From positions 1 to 52,310 of the IMG/VR virus record IMGVR_UViG_3300027970_000039: 52,310 bases of DNA; one strand, given 5' to 3'. The notes under the pieces were generated by a model that was not told the DNA's origin, made no database searches, and saw only the letters and a program-made list of their open reading frames with translations. Position numbers and translations under genes: made by a program. Shown one piece after another: positions 23,352 to 33,600 of the stretch (positions are counted from its first letter, which is position 1; each line of letters starts with the position of its first letter). The DNA is from a virus.

Positions 23352-24982
23352 TGTCTTCATCTAAGGAAATTATAGCTAATTTACAGCAGGAGCTACTAAA
23401 CAAGAGAAATCAAAGAGATTCTCTTATTAGTAGGTTAACTCTGTTGGATATAGACTTAGATAAGTATACAAATTTAGTCAGTAAAATTGATGAAGATGCT
23501 AAGAAGACAATAAAAATTATTAACGATTACATTGTGCAAGTAAAGCTTGCATACGATGCACGAATTTCTGCGGGCTGTAGAAGTGATTTAGTTTGGGTTT
23601 TTATTGAATCTTGGGCACCGAATTCTGAGTTTTCGGTTAGTCCAACAGAGAGTTTAACATATTATAAGTATGAGGTTAAAAAGAATATCAATACCTATTC
23701 TTATATTCCATATAGAGGAATCAAATATTATAAAAAACCATTGGACAGAGAATACGGGTCAAATATTGTAGCTGGATTTTCTGGAGCAATTGATACTAAT
23801 AGCAATGTAATTGCCGTAACTTTCAATGAAAATCTGATTAATAATATCTCTACTGGAGATTTAATTGTAGATACCTTAGGAACTCCTAGTGCTATTCCAA
23901 TAATACCCTTGCCTACTGTTATTGGTTTTGGAGTAACCGAACGAGTGGGTCTCGTGACCACTTTAGTTGGTGGAATTTCTTCTGGCTCAACCATTTTTCA
24001 ACATTATGGTTCTGGAGTCTCGTCCGTGGGCATTATTACAGGTATGAGATTTCAATACCAAAATTTAATTAATTCTTCAATTGTTGGATTTGGAACAACT
24101 TCGGTTAACATCACTTATTTAAACACCATTGGTGGATATTCCACGAGTTCATTACAATGCAATAGTTTAATTTTAGATTCTCCAGCTTCACAGAATATTA
24201 GTGAGGCAGAGTTTACTGTTGGAATTGTTGCGAAGTATCCCGCAATTTTTATTTCTACGGTGGCCAATACCTCTACCGAAAATACAAATTTTTCCGCAAT
24301 ACGACAAAATACGGTTCAACTTGATTTTGATTATACTCAAAATCCGTTTGAACCACTATCAATTGGAGTGGTTTCTTCGGAAACTTTAGGTGTAGGATAT
24401 AGCGCATATTTAGATTCTTCTGGAAGTCCAACTCCAACTCAAACTTGGAGTCCAAGTCAGTCTTATTTTGACGAATCAATTTCGGCTATAGTAAATCCAG
24501 AACCTTCCGTTGGAGCAGGTAGAGCTGAATTTTATTTTGGTACATTTTCCTGGCCAATATTTAGAGATTGTTCTGATATATTGTTAATTGGATGTGCATC
24601 GTCCATTGCTCCTGAAGGAACAGTAGCTATCACTACTAGTATCATTACAACAGGAATTGGTTCTACTACTCAATATTCTGCTGTTGGATTGGCTTATACG
24701 AGTAATATAGGTATTGCTACTGATGGAGTTTCTTGTAATCAATTGCAACAAAATATTGATGATGCATTATCAACTCTAACTGTTATTTTGGCTCAAAATT
24801 CTCCAATTTTGGAACCATTAATTGGGTCTACGAATGCACTTCGTAGAGATAGAGACAGAAAACAACTGGAAGCTTGGTCAGTTCTTCAAGGAATTGGTGG
24901 ATTAACTGAAAATATTTCAACTTTAGAACAAGATATTGATGAGTTGGAGAGAATTGACTTTACTTCATATGAAACGGAATAA
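23351..24982 (+). CDS. Virion structural protein, coiled-coil N-terminus (543 aa)
   Basis: The first 65 residues form a probable coiled coil (E-I-I-A-N-L-Q-Q-E-L-L-N-K-R-N). A beta-rich middle with repeated S-x-G-I/V-G-x-T units (I-G-F-G-V-T-E-R-V-G) follows, and the C-terminal 90 residues are again helical (L-E-Q-D-I-D-E-L-E-R). Such a helix-beta-helix layout suits a trimeric baseplate or fibre-attachment protein. It is the last gene of the hub operon and shares the Ile/Gly/Thr style of the fibre proteins downstream. No specific family is recognised. Confidence 0.6.
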   Translation: MSSSKEIIANLQQELLNKRNQRDSLISRLTLLDIDLDKYTNLVSKIDEDAKKTIKIINDYIVQVKLAYDARISAGCRSDLVWVFIESWAPNSEFSVSPTESLTYYKYEVKKNINTYSYIPYRGIKYYKKPLDREYGSNIVAGFSGAIDTNSNVIAVTFNENLINNISTGDLIVDTLGTPSAIPIIPLPTVIGFGVTERVGLVTTLVGGISSGSTIFQHYGSGVSSVGIITGMRFQYQNLINSSIVGFGTTSVNITYLNTIGGYSTSSLQCNSLILDSPASQNISEAEFTVGIVAKYPAIFISTVANTSTENTNFSAIRQNTVQLDFDYTQNPFEPLSIGVVSSETLGVGYSAYLDSSGSPTPTQTWSPSQSYFDESISAIVNPEPSVGAGRAEFYFGTFSWPIFRDCSDILLIGCASSIAPEGTVAITTSIITTGIGSTTQYSAVGLAYTSNIGIATDGVSCNQLQQNIDDALSTLTVILAQNSPILEPLIGSTNALRRDRDRKQLEAWSVLQGIGGLTENISTLEQDIDELERIDFTSYETE

Positions 24983-25000
24983 TATTGGGTTTATAAAGTT

Positions 25001-25008
25001 GATAAATA
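25001..25008 (+). promoter_or_regulatory. Candidate late promoter before the 1725-aa structural gene
   Basis: GATAAATA matches seven of eight bases of the T4 late element and ends 31 bases before the start of the giant gene, in a 57-base intergenic space. Confidence 0.5.
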
Positions 25009-25039
25009 TCTTAAGAACATAAATCAATTCATATACATA

Positions 25040-28000
25040 ATGTCTGATAGATATCCACTTATAGCTAATTCTACTACAAGTAGGATTGAAGAATTAGCAA
25101 CTGGTGATAATTTAAACTTAGAAAATAGTGGTATTGTTGGAGCGACTACGATTACCTCGGAATTATTCGTTGGTGATTTGGAAGGAACAGCAGGATATGC
25201 AATCACCTTAACGGATGCGAAGAATATATTAACAGGAACAATAAGTACAGAAAGACTTTCTGGTAGATATTATATTGGCGTTACAACAGCCGAAAATTTA
25301 CAAAATGCGGAAAATATATTAGATGGTATTATATCTCCAGATAGACTTTCTGGAAATTATGATATCAATATTCTTGGTATTGCTCAGACTGCAATCTATT
25401 TACCATTTGCAGAAAATATAGTAGGTGGTACAGTAGATGCAGCCAGATTATCTGGACTGTATAATATTGATATCTCTGGAATTTCTTCATTCGCATTAGA
25501 CATACCTTCAAGAACATATGATATTTCGGTAGCGGGAACGTCAAATTATTCTAATGTTTCTGGCGCATCAACTACAACTCGGGATGTTACAATTGTTAAT
25601 ACTAACTCAGCATCAACATTTTATCCAGCTCTTGCTCCAGGAATTGGAACGGTTCAATTAAATGCGAGTTCATCAAAATTTTCAGCTATACCAAGTACTG
25701 GAAGACTTGGAATCAACACTAGTTTACCTGAATATAATTTAGATGTTCGTGGTGATATTGCATTTGATGGGTATCTATATGCTCCAGTCCTACCTGGCTT
25801 AGTAAAGTTTGCAACTGGAACTCTATCTGGAGCTACTCCCAATATTATAAGTATAGACACAAGTTCACTATTACCTGGAGATTTTGTTGTTGATTCTCCT
25901 CAACTGAGAATCCCTAACGATACATATATTCAATCTATTGGAGGTGGGTTTGTTGTTCTTACTAAAAATCATTTAGTTGGTGGTTCGGAAAGTAGAACAA
26001 TACGATTTGATAGAGGACCTAGAGTTGGAACGGGAGCCACAACTCAAGTCCTAACTTCTAGAGGAGACACACTACCTCCTGTTTGGGCAGATGCTGTAGC
26101 CTCAATCACGGTAGAAGTTTCAGAAGCGAATAATAATGTAGAGTATAAATTAGTATTAGCGGAGAACCCATCTTCTCAAGTACAGTTGAAAACTGATACA
26201 GCAGACTTAACCTTCAATTCTACTAGTAATAGATTAGCCGTTTCGGGTTCTGTTGAATCTCCAAGATTTATTGGAAATTTAACTGGTATTGCCTCAACAG
26301 CTATTGATGTGATTGGTGGGATTGCAGATGTTCAGACATTGGAAGTTTCTGGAGATTCTCTATTAAATGATGTAAATGCCGATATTCTTGTCGCAACTAC
26401 TCTATTTGGAGATGGTGTTAATCTAACTGGAATTGTAACACACATTACTTCTGGAATTGGAGTTGTACTTGACCCAGCTAATGGTAAAGGTAGAGTTAGA
26501 GTAGATGCATATAAGCCTAATGGCAAGACTATATTTGTTACTCAAGCTGGAGATGATAATAATACTGGATTGGCGGAGAATCACGCAAAGAAAACAATTA
26601 AAGCAGCGGCTGCTATAGCAGTTTTTGGTGATACTATTAAGGTATTTCCTGGATTTTACGTTGAAGAAAACCCAATTGTATTGAAGCCTACAGTCTCAGT
26701 TGAGGGGGGAGAACTTAGAAACGTTGTAGTTGCGCCAAAATATCCAAATCTTGATTTATATCAAGTTAATAACGGTTGTCATATTGCAGATATGAGCTTT
26801 AGAGAGAATCAGGCTCAGAGTATGACTGATGGTGCTGCAGTAGTCGCATTTCAGCCACTTCTAGGAGTTGCGGTAAATAGATTTTTTGATGCTGCAAATC
26901 TAATTCGCACAAATTTAGATTATATTGCAAAAGAATCTGTTGGATTTCTAACTAGTGGATTTAGTGGATTTGCGGGAAATCACAGAGAACAAGATGCGGC
27001 TAGGCTTTTAGAGAATAATTTAAGCTATATCGCAGCAGAAACAGTTGGGTTCTTAACCTCCGTATCTGGATTGAATTTTAGTGTTCCTGGACCAGGAACA
27101 ACTTTAGATTGCTTTGATGATATTCGGGATATTTATAATTCTGTATTGTATGATTTGAAGGCTAATAGTAATAGAAAAACTATTGGTGCTGCATCAACTT
27201 ATTTTAATTCATCTGGTGCGCTTCAATATATTACTGGAATTGGAGTAAGTCAGGCTACAGTTAACGCAGTACAATACTCTATAGGAATTGCTCAGTCTGT
27301 AATTAATAATGTTTCTCCTCCAATTTCATATCAATCTGGAATTGGAAGTATTCGCCAAACTTTAATTCCTTCAGTTGTACCTGTTGTGGGAGGATGTGTG
27401 GCGGTTGCGACAACTATCAGACAGTTAGTTGGAATAGTTACCACTTCAATTGGAATTGGAAATACCAATAGCGTTCCAGCTTTAAGATTTGGAGTAATGT
27501 TAGAGAGTGATAAATGTGTGAGTGATGTTAAAGATATTTGGAAATGTATTATTCACGATATTACTCGGGGTGGAAATTCAAGGTCTATAGATTCTGGTAG
27601 AATATATTATGATTCTAATTGGAATTTAAAGCCAGGAATACTAAAAAACCCACAAGAAAGAGCCCAGACAGTTTCTGCTGTGGATTATTCCTTCAATGTA
27701 GCCAGAGCAATTGTTAATAATGTAACCTGGGGTGGATTTCCAGTTGGACTTGGAATTAATGTATCAGATGCCGTATATGATGCAACTTCTGGAATTGTTA
27801 CAATTACTGCAACAAATCACGGATTAGTTAAAGATAGTTCCGTGAGAATAGTCGGACTCGGATTTACTTGTCCTTCTGGTATTGGAACATTAGTTTATCC
27901 TACTGGAAGTCAGGGAAGTATTTTCAATGTTCATAATGTGATTGGTGTAAATACTTTCTCTTCCGTGGTTGGACAATCTACTTTACCTCATACTTATGTT

Positions 28001-30217
28001 TCAGGTGGAACGGTTCAAAGATATACCAATATTCAGAATGATTTCTATCAAGTTAAAGATTTACAGCTACCAAACGACCCATTGACTGGATTTAATAATG
28101 GTATTACTGGTTGTTCAAATGTAATTTCTGCAATTCGCTCCTGTGTGGGAATTGTGACCAATATAGTGGGTCTTGGGTCTTCTGCATTTACTGTAGTTGG
28201 TATTCGTACTACGTATCCAGGAAATAGTGGAATTGGATTTACCTCACACGTAAGAGTTACTTCTGCAACCTATGATAATACTAGTGGAATTACCACAGTT
28301 CTGGCTCCAGGATTAAGAGCTATTGTTGGAGAAACGATTGAATTGAGAGATTTGACTTTTAGTTGTAATTCTGGAAGTGGTAGTACGACACAAATCTTTC
28401 CTTCTGGAGTTTATGGATACGATTTTCCAATTATTAAGACTAACTCAAATGGAGCAATTCAAGTTTATGTAGGAGCGTCCACACTTCCTCATACTTACGT
28501 GGGTGGAGGAGTTGTTGTGGAGAGAACAGTTTCGGTTTCTACGGCATCTTATCAAAATACTACTGGAATTGTAACAATAACCGCAAGCGGATTATCTATA
28601 AAAACTGGAGACCTAGTTACAATTCGTAATCTAAACTTCTCCTGCAGTAGTGGTGGTGGAACGACTACAATTTATCCTACTGGTAGTCAGGGATATAGAT
28701 TTAAAGTATTGGATATAGTTTCGGATAAGCCTAGAGCGGTAACTCAAGCAACATATAATAATACTACTGGAATTGCAAATATTACAGCTCCTGGAATTGG
28801 AATTACGGTTAATGATTTAGTAGAACTTCAGAATTTAGAATTTAGTTGCCCAGGAAGTCCTCCAAATCTACTCTTCCCATCAGGAAAAAATGGAACTAGA
28901 TTTAGAGTATTAACTTCAGTTGGGTCTACATTTACTGTAAACGTAGGGCCATCTACAATTAGTCATACTTATGTGTCTGGTGGAGTAGCCATTGGTAGAA
29001 CTCAAACTGCAGGTAATACTTTTACTATTCAAGTTGGTCCATCTACAATAACTCATAGTTATGTTTCAGGAGGAGTTGCTATTCCTCCATTCTCTCGTGG
29101 AGTTGGAATTACTCCACAAGGTCCATATGTAAAGAACTGTACTAACTTTATTTCTGGCTCAATCGGAATGAAAGTGAATGGATTTGATGCCGAACCTGGA
29201 GATAAGGATGATATTGGCGTGACGGGAACAATGAGTGTAGATAGTTATACACAATTTAATCAAGGAGGTATTGGAGTTTCTATTACAAATGGTGCCTATG
29301 CTCAGCTAGTTTCAATCTTCACCATTTGTGATGATATTGCAATTTTTACGGGTTCAGGCGGACAATGTGATATTGTTAACTCTAACTCTTCATTTGGACG
29401 ACTTGGTTTGTATGCGAATGGTATTGGTGATGCTACTACTGGGTCTACCTATCATTCTACAGGAGTTGTAGAAGTTGAAGCATTGGCGAGAACAAATGTT
29501 TTGACTGTCTCTGGAATTGGAAATTATCGTCCATATGATGGTCAAGTTTGCTATTTTGGTGAGAAATTCTTCTTTGTTGAGACAATTAGTGTTACAAATG
29601 GTGGGTCTAATTATACTACGGCACCAAGAGTTACGGTTTCTGCACCAGAAGGTCAAAATGGAATCACGGTTCAAGCTACAACCACAATACAAAATGGAAG
29701 TGTTATTTCCGTAAATATTCTAAATTCTGGTTCTCAATATAGAACTCCACCCATCATTACTATTGCACCACCATTTGTTGGTGGAACACAGGCCACGGCT
29801 ACAGTGAGTAGTATGCAGCCAATTTACTATAAAGTAGATAGTGCAACACTTCCATCTTCTGGAATTTCTACAGTATCCTTTTTACAATCCTTTAACAATA
29901 CAATTAGTGTTGGAACTACTGTGTATTTTTCAAGAGTAAGTCAGCAAATTGTTTGTTCTCACTCTTTTGAATGGGTGGGCTCTGGAAATGATATAAATAG
30001 AGCAAAGCCAGCTCTTGGAGGAGTCACTGTTCCCGAAAATGAAACCGTTCAAAAAGACGGAGGCATAGTCATATACACTTCAACCAATCAAGCTGGTAAC
30101 TTTAAAATTGGTGATGGTATTATTATCAATCAAGCTACAGGTCAAATTACTGGAAGAGATTTCACTAAAGCATTGTTCACCACAATGACTCCACTCATTC
30201 TTGCATTATCCGATTAA
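25040..30217 (+). CDS. Giant virion structural protein with beta-helix domain (1725 aa)
   Basis: The N-terminus (1-160) has repeated L-S-G-R-Y / L-S-G-N-Y / L-S-G-L-Y units ending in strand-turn motifs, typical of fibre shafts. Residues 490-620 begin a pectin-lyase-like beta-helix (F-V-T-Q-A-G-D-D-N-N-T-G, K-T-I-K-A-A-A, I-K-V-F-P-G-F-Y). A helical insertion follows, then four imperfect repeats of about 85 residues (910-1350) with T-Y-V-S-G-G-V ends. The beta-helix resumes near 1360-1460. The C-terminus has G-x-N-Y/G-x-Q-Y repeats and ends M-T-P-L-I-L-A-L-S-D. It is probably a fibre or large tail appendage that contacts or degrades surface glycan; no catalytic residues can be assigned. Confidence 0.75.
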   Translation: MSDRYPLIANSTTSRIEELATGDNLNLENSGIVGATTITSELFVGDLEGTAGYAITLTDAKNILTGTISTERLSGRYYIGVTTAENLQNAENILDGIISPDRLSGNYDINILGIAQTAIYLPFAENIVGGTVDAARLSGLYNIDISGISSFALDIPSRTYDISVAGTSNYSNVSGASTTTRDVTIVNTNSASTFYPALAPGIGTVQLNASSSKFSAIPSTGRLGINTSLPEYNLDVRGDIAFDGYLYAPVLPGLVKFATGTLSGATPNIISIDTSSLLPGDFVVDSPQLRIPNDTYIQSIGGGFVVLTKNHLVGGSESRTIRFDRGPRVGTGATTQVLTSRGDTLPPVWADAVASITVEVSEANNNVEYKLVLAENPSSQVQLKTDTADLTFNSTSNRLAVSGSVESPRFIGNLTGIASTAIDVIGGIADVQTLEVSGDSLLNDVNADILVATTLFGDGVNLTGIVTHITSGIGVVLDPANGKGRVRVDAYKPNGKTIFVTQAGDDNNTGLAENHAKKTIKAAAAIAVFGDTIKVFPGFYVEENPIVLKPTVSVEGGELRNVVVAPKYPNLDLYQVNNGCHIADMSFRENQAQSMTDGAAVVAFQPLLGVAVNRFFDAANLIRTNLDYIAKESVGFLTSGFSGFAGNHREQDAARLLENNLSYIAAETVGFLTSVSGLNFSVPGPGTTLDCFDDIRDIYNSVLYDLKANSNRKTIGAASTYFNSSGALQYITGIGVSQATVNAVQYSIGIAQSVINNVSPPISYQSGIGSIRQTLIPSVVPVVGGCVAVATTIRQLVGIVTTSIGIGNTNSVPALRFGVMLESDKCVSDVKDIWKCIIHDITRGGNSRSIDSGRIYYDSNWNLKPGILKNPQERAQTVSAVDYSFNVARAIVNNVTWGGFPVGLGINVSDAVYDATSGIVTITATNHGLVKDSSVRIVGLGFTCPSGIGTLVYPTGSQGSIFNVHNVIGVNTFSSVVGQSTLPHTYVSGGTVQRYTNIQNDFYQVKDLQLPNDPLTGFNNGITGCSNVISAIRSCVGIVTNIVGLGSSAFTVVGIRTTYPGNSGIGFTSHVRVTSATYDNTSGITTVLAPGLRAIVGETIELRDLTFSCNSGSGSTTQIFPSGVYGYDFPIIKTNSNGAIQVYVGASTLPHTYVGGGVVVERTVSVSTASYQNTTGIVTITASGLSIKTGDLVTIRNLNFSCSSGGGTTTIYPTGSQGYRFKVLDIVSDKPRAVTQATYNNTTGIANITAPGIGITVNDLVELQNLEFSCPGSPPNLLFPSGKNGTRFRVLTSVGSTFTVNVGPSTISHTYVSGGVAIGRTQTAGNTFTIQVGPSTITHSYVSGGVAIPPFSRGVGITPQGPYVKNCTNFISGSIGMKVNGFDAEPGDKDDIGVTGTMSVDSYTQFNQGGIGVSITNGAYAQLVSIFTICDDIAIFTGSGGQCDIVNSNSSFGRLGLYANGIGDATTGSTYHSTGVVEVEALARTNVLTVSGIGNYRPYDGQVCYFGEKFFFVETISVTNGGSNYTTAPRVTVSAPEGQNGITVQATTTIQNGSVISVNILNSGSQYRTPPIITIAPPFVGGTQATATVSSMQPIYYKVDSATLPSSGISTVSFLQSFNNTISVGTTVYFSRVSQQIVCSHSFEWVGSGNDINRAKPALGGVTVPENETVQKDGGIVIYTSTNQAGNFKIGDGIIINQATGQITGRDFTKALFTTMTPLILALSD

Positions 30218-30231
30218 GGAGGTTTAATTAA

Positions 30232-30585
30232 ATGGCTATTGCCGCAGCCGCAGTTAATAATTTTAGAACAGTTTCTAAGGTAGTTACCACTACTGTAGAT
30301 GAGGTCTATCGTGCTCCTATTGGATACGTTGGAGTATTTTTAATGGCTCAATGTGTAAATATTAGTGCAGATACACAACAAGTTAGCTTTTATCATAATA
30401 GAGTTGTCTCTGGAATTGGAACTATAACTACTGAAATTGTAAAGGATTTTGATATTCCAACTAAAGATACTGCAAATCTGCTATCTGGAAAATTGGTTCT
30501 AGAAACTGATGATTTCGTTACTATAAATGCGAATACAAACTCAACTTTGAAGTTTTTGTGTTCCGTCATTGAAACTTCAAACTAA
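30232..30585 (+). CDS. Small virion structural protein (117 aa)
   Basis: It has the best ribosome-binding site of the region (AAGGAGG at 30217-30223, eight bases before ATG), suggesting high expression. The product starts A-I-A-A-A-A-V-N-N-F-R-T and is a single beta-rich domain with V-S-F-Y-H-N-R-V-V-S-G and L-V-L-E-T-D-D-F-V. It looks like a small decoration or connector subunit between the two giant fibre proteins flanking it. No family is recognised with certainty. Confidence 0.65.
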   Translation: MAIAAAAVNNFRTVSKVVTTTVDEVYRAPIGYVGVFLMAQCVNISADTQQVSFYHNRVVSGIGTITTEIVKDFDIPTKDTANLLSGKLVLETDDFVTINANTNSTLKFLCSVIETSN

Positions 30586-30612
30586 TACTACATAAAATAT
30601 AGATAGCCAGAT

Positions 30613-33600
30613 ATGAGCAATTCACCCTCAAGATATTCTAGTAAAAGAGTTAAGAGAATACCACAATCTGGAATACGTTCAGATAGATACCAATTTTTGG
30701 GGTTGGACCAAGCTGAACCAGATTTGGGAGACCCGAATGTAGGTCCTTCTTCTGTTGGTGCAAATCCATATACTGGCCTAATTCAAGATGCATATATTTT
30801 AGTATCTGATGATAGCAATAATGGAAAAAGATACTGGTTAAATCAACAAAATATTATTAGTGGAGGAGTAGTTAGTCCTGGTTCTGTTACCATACGAGAT
30901 ACTGGAGTTATTAAAGGACTGGCTAATCAAATTACGGATTTAAACTTTATTGGTTCTGGAGTAACCATTGTAAGTCCAGGGTCTTTTTCTGGAGCTGGAC
31001 TCAGTTCTGTTGATATTAGTATTTCTGTTAGTGATGTTTCGGTCAATTCTGGAAATACAAATTCAGTCATTTATAGAGACAATACTAAATTAGCTCAAGC
31101 AGCACCTAATTTTTATTATAATCCATCTACAAGTAGAGTTGGAATTGGAACATCTCTTCCAACTCAATTACTGGATGTAAGTGGTGATGCTACGGTTTCT
31201 GGAATATTAACGACTAATCGGTTATTTTCAAAAGAATTTAGAGTCGGTAAATTAACTATTGATGAAACTGCATTTTCATCATTTTCATCCGATACTATTG
31301 GTATCGGAACTACTTTAGCTAGGTCCAATCTAGATGTAATCGGTAGTGCTATAATTAGTGGAGACGTTTCAATTGGTGGAATTTCTACAATACCTAGATT
31401 ATTTTCGCAAAATATTGTAGTATCCTCTGCCTCTAGCTTTGGTTCCATAAGTATTGGAAATACTCAAGTATTCAGTTCAGATAGACAGCTTCAAAATATC
31501 ACATCTATAGATTCAGTCACAAAAAATACAATCGATTTAGCAATTCGTACTACTCCGAATTCATTTGACGATTTAGCTGTAGTCGGGTTAACCACATTAT
31601 CTACCGTTCTGATTACTGGAATTGCTACAACCAAAGATTTTAATGTTACGGGAATTGCTACGATTAGTTCTCTACAGGTTTCAAACCTAAGAGTTGTTGG
31701 ATTTGCTACCATTAGTTCTCTGGGTGTTTCTGGATTAACAACCACTCAGAATTTGAATGTATTGGGTATTGCTACAGTAAATACTTTAGGAGTTTCTGGA
31801 TTAACTACAACTCGGAATTTGAACGTAGTTGGAATGGCTACGATTGCTAATATAAGTGTTGGCGCATCTATCGGAATTGGAACTACTGTTGCTAGGTATA
31901 ATTTAGATGTAAATGGAACCACCAGACTACTTAATGGTTTAATTTTATATGATACTGATCTTCAAGAGTATAATCCTGGAGCAGTAGGTGAGGTTCTACT
32001 TTCACAAGGAGCTGCACTACCTCCAAGATGGGGAAGTTCCGATCAAGTAAATACAGGTTCTGCAACTGCTGTTTCTACTGTGGACCGAAATGGAATTGAT
32101 AGAGATTATTATGTAACTTTCGTTCAAAATACTTCAGGAAATCAGAGTATTTTCTTAGATAGTTCTGGTGCAATTTTATATAATCCATTTAAAGACCAAT
32201 TGAGTGTGAATTCGCTCGTGGTGAACGACATTCAATTAACTGGATTAAATAGACAAACCGTTGGTGTCGTCACGACCACAAATAAAAATGAAGTTATTTT
32301 GGATATCTTAGATACTTCTCAATTTCGTAGTGCTAGGTATACGGTTCAAGTCAATAGTATTGGTCAACTTGTGCTCAATAGTGATGTTTCTGTAGGTATT
32401 TCTTCTTCTGGTAGAAATTATTATCCAGGAGTATATTCAAATATTCCATTGAATAGGTTAACTGGAATAGGTTCAGATGCTGTTGCACAAGTTACAGTTT
32501 CTCCAGAAGTCACGACTGAGATTGTAAGGTCTAATGTCGGAATACTAAGCACAAGTGCAAATATAACAGGAATAGTGTCCTCGCAATTTATAGTATTTGA
32601 TAGGACAATTTCTCCAAGTCAATTTGAAAATAGTAAAGTTACAACTATTAATATCATAGATCCTGGAATTGGATATACGCAATTTCCTTCGTTAACTTTA
32701 AGTAGTCCAATCATTTCAGGTAATTCGATTGAGGGAGTTGGAGTAGGCTCTACTGCTATTGTAAGTGTTCTTACTGGAAATGTCTCCAATATTAACTTGA
32801 ATAGTATTGGAGTTATAACTTCTAGTATTCCAACAATAACTGTAAGTTCTTCTAGTGGAATCGGAACTACTGCAATTGCTACAGTTTCATTTGGAGTATC
32901 TTCAATATTAGTTACAAATCCTGGGTCGGGATATCGGGGTATTCCTGTTGTTACTCCCACTGTTCAATTCCCACAAACTCCTCTTGTGGTGGGAGTATCA
33001 AGTGTAATTATAACTAAAATATTTACTACAAGCTCAGGATTTGGATATACTGTTGGAGAGTTGAATAAAGTAGTGGTATTTAGCTCTGGTAATGCAGCAG
33101 CGGCAAATACAAACTTCAGTTTACCATCCTCACCTCTTGGATATACTATTGTGACTCCAGGATTTAATTATACAACTCCTCCAAATTTTACGGTAAGTTC
33201 TCCAAATGTTGGGTCTGAGGTTGGAATATTAACCTCAACTTTAGGTATATCTTCAGTAATTATCACAAGTCCAGGATTTGGATATTCTGTTTCTCCTAAT
33301 ATATCTCTTGGTCCTAATATTAACCCATCATTAATTGGATTTGCTGGTTATGTTGCGATGGGAGTGAGTAGTTTTGGTTTACGTATTTTTGGTGGAGTTG
33401 GATATGTGAGTCCTCCATCAGTAAGTTTTACTGCAGTCGGAGGAATTGGAACTGGAGCTGCTGCAAACGCAAATATTAATGTTGGAGGTCAGGTAGACAC
33501 TATCACCATTACAAATGTTGGGTCTGGATATAGCACTCCTCCAATAATCAATTTCAGTGGTGGTGGACCTAGTGTTTCTGCTGCCGCAACTATTCGTTCT

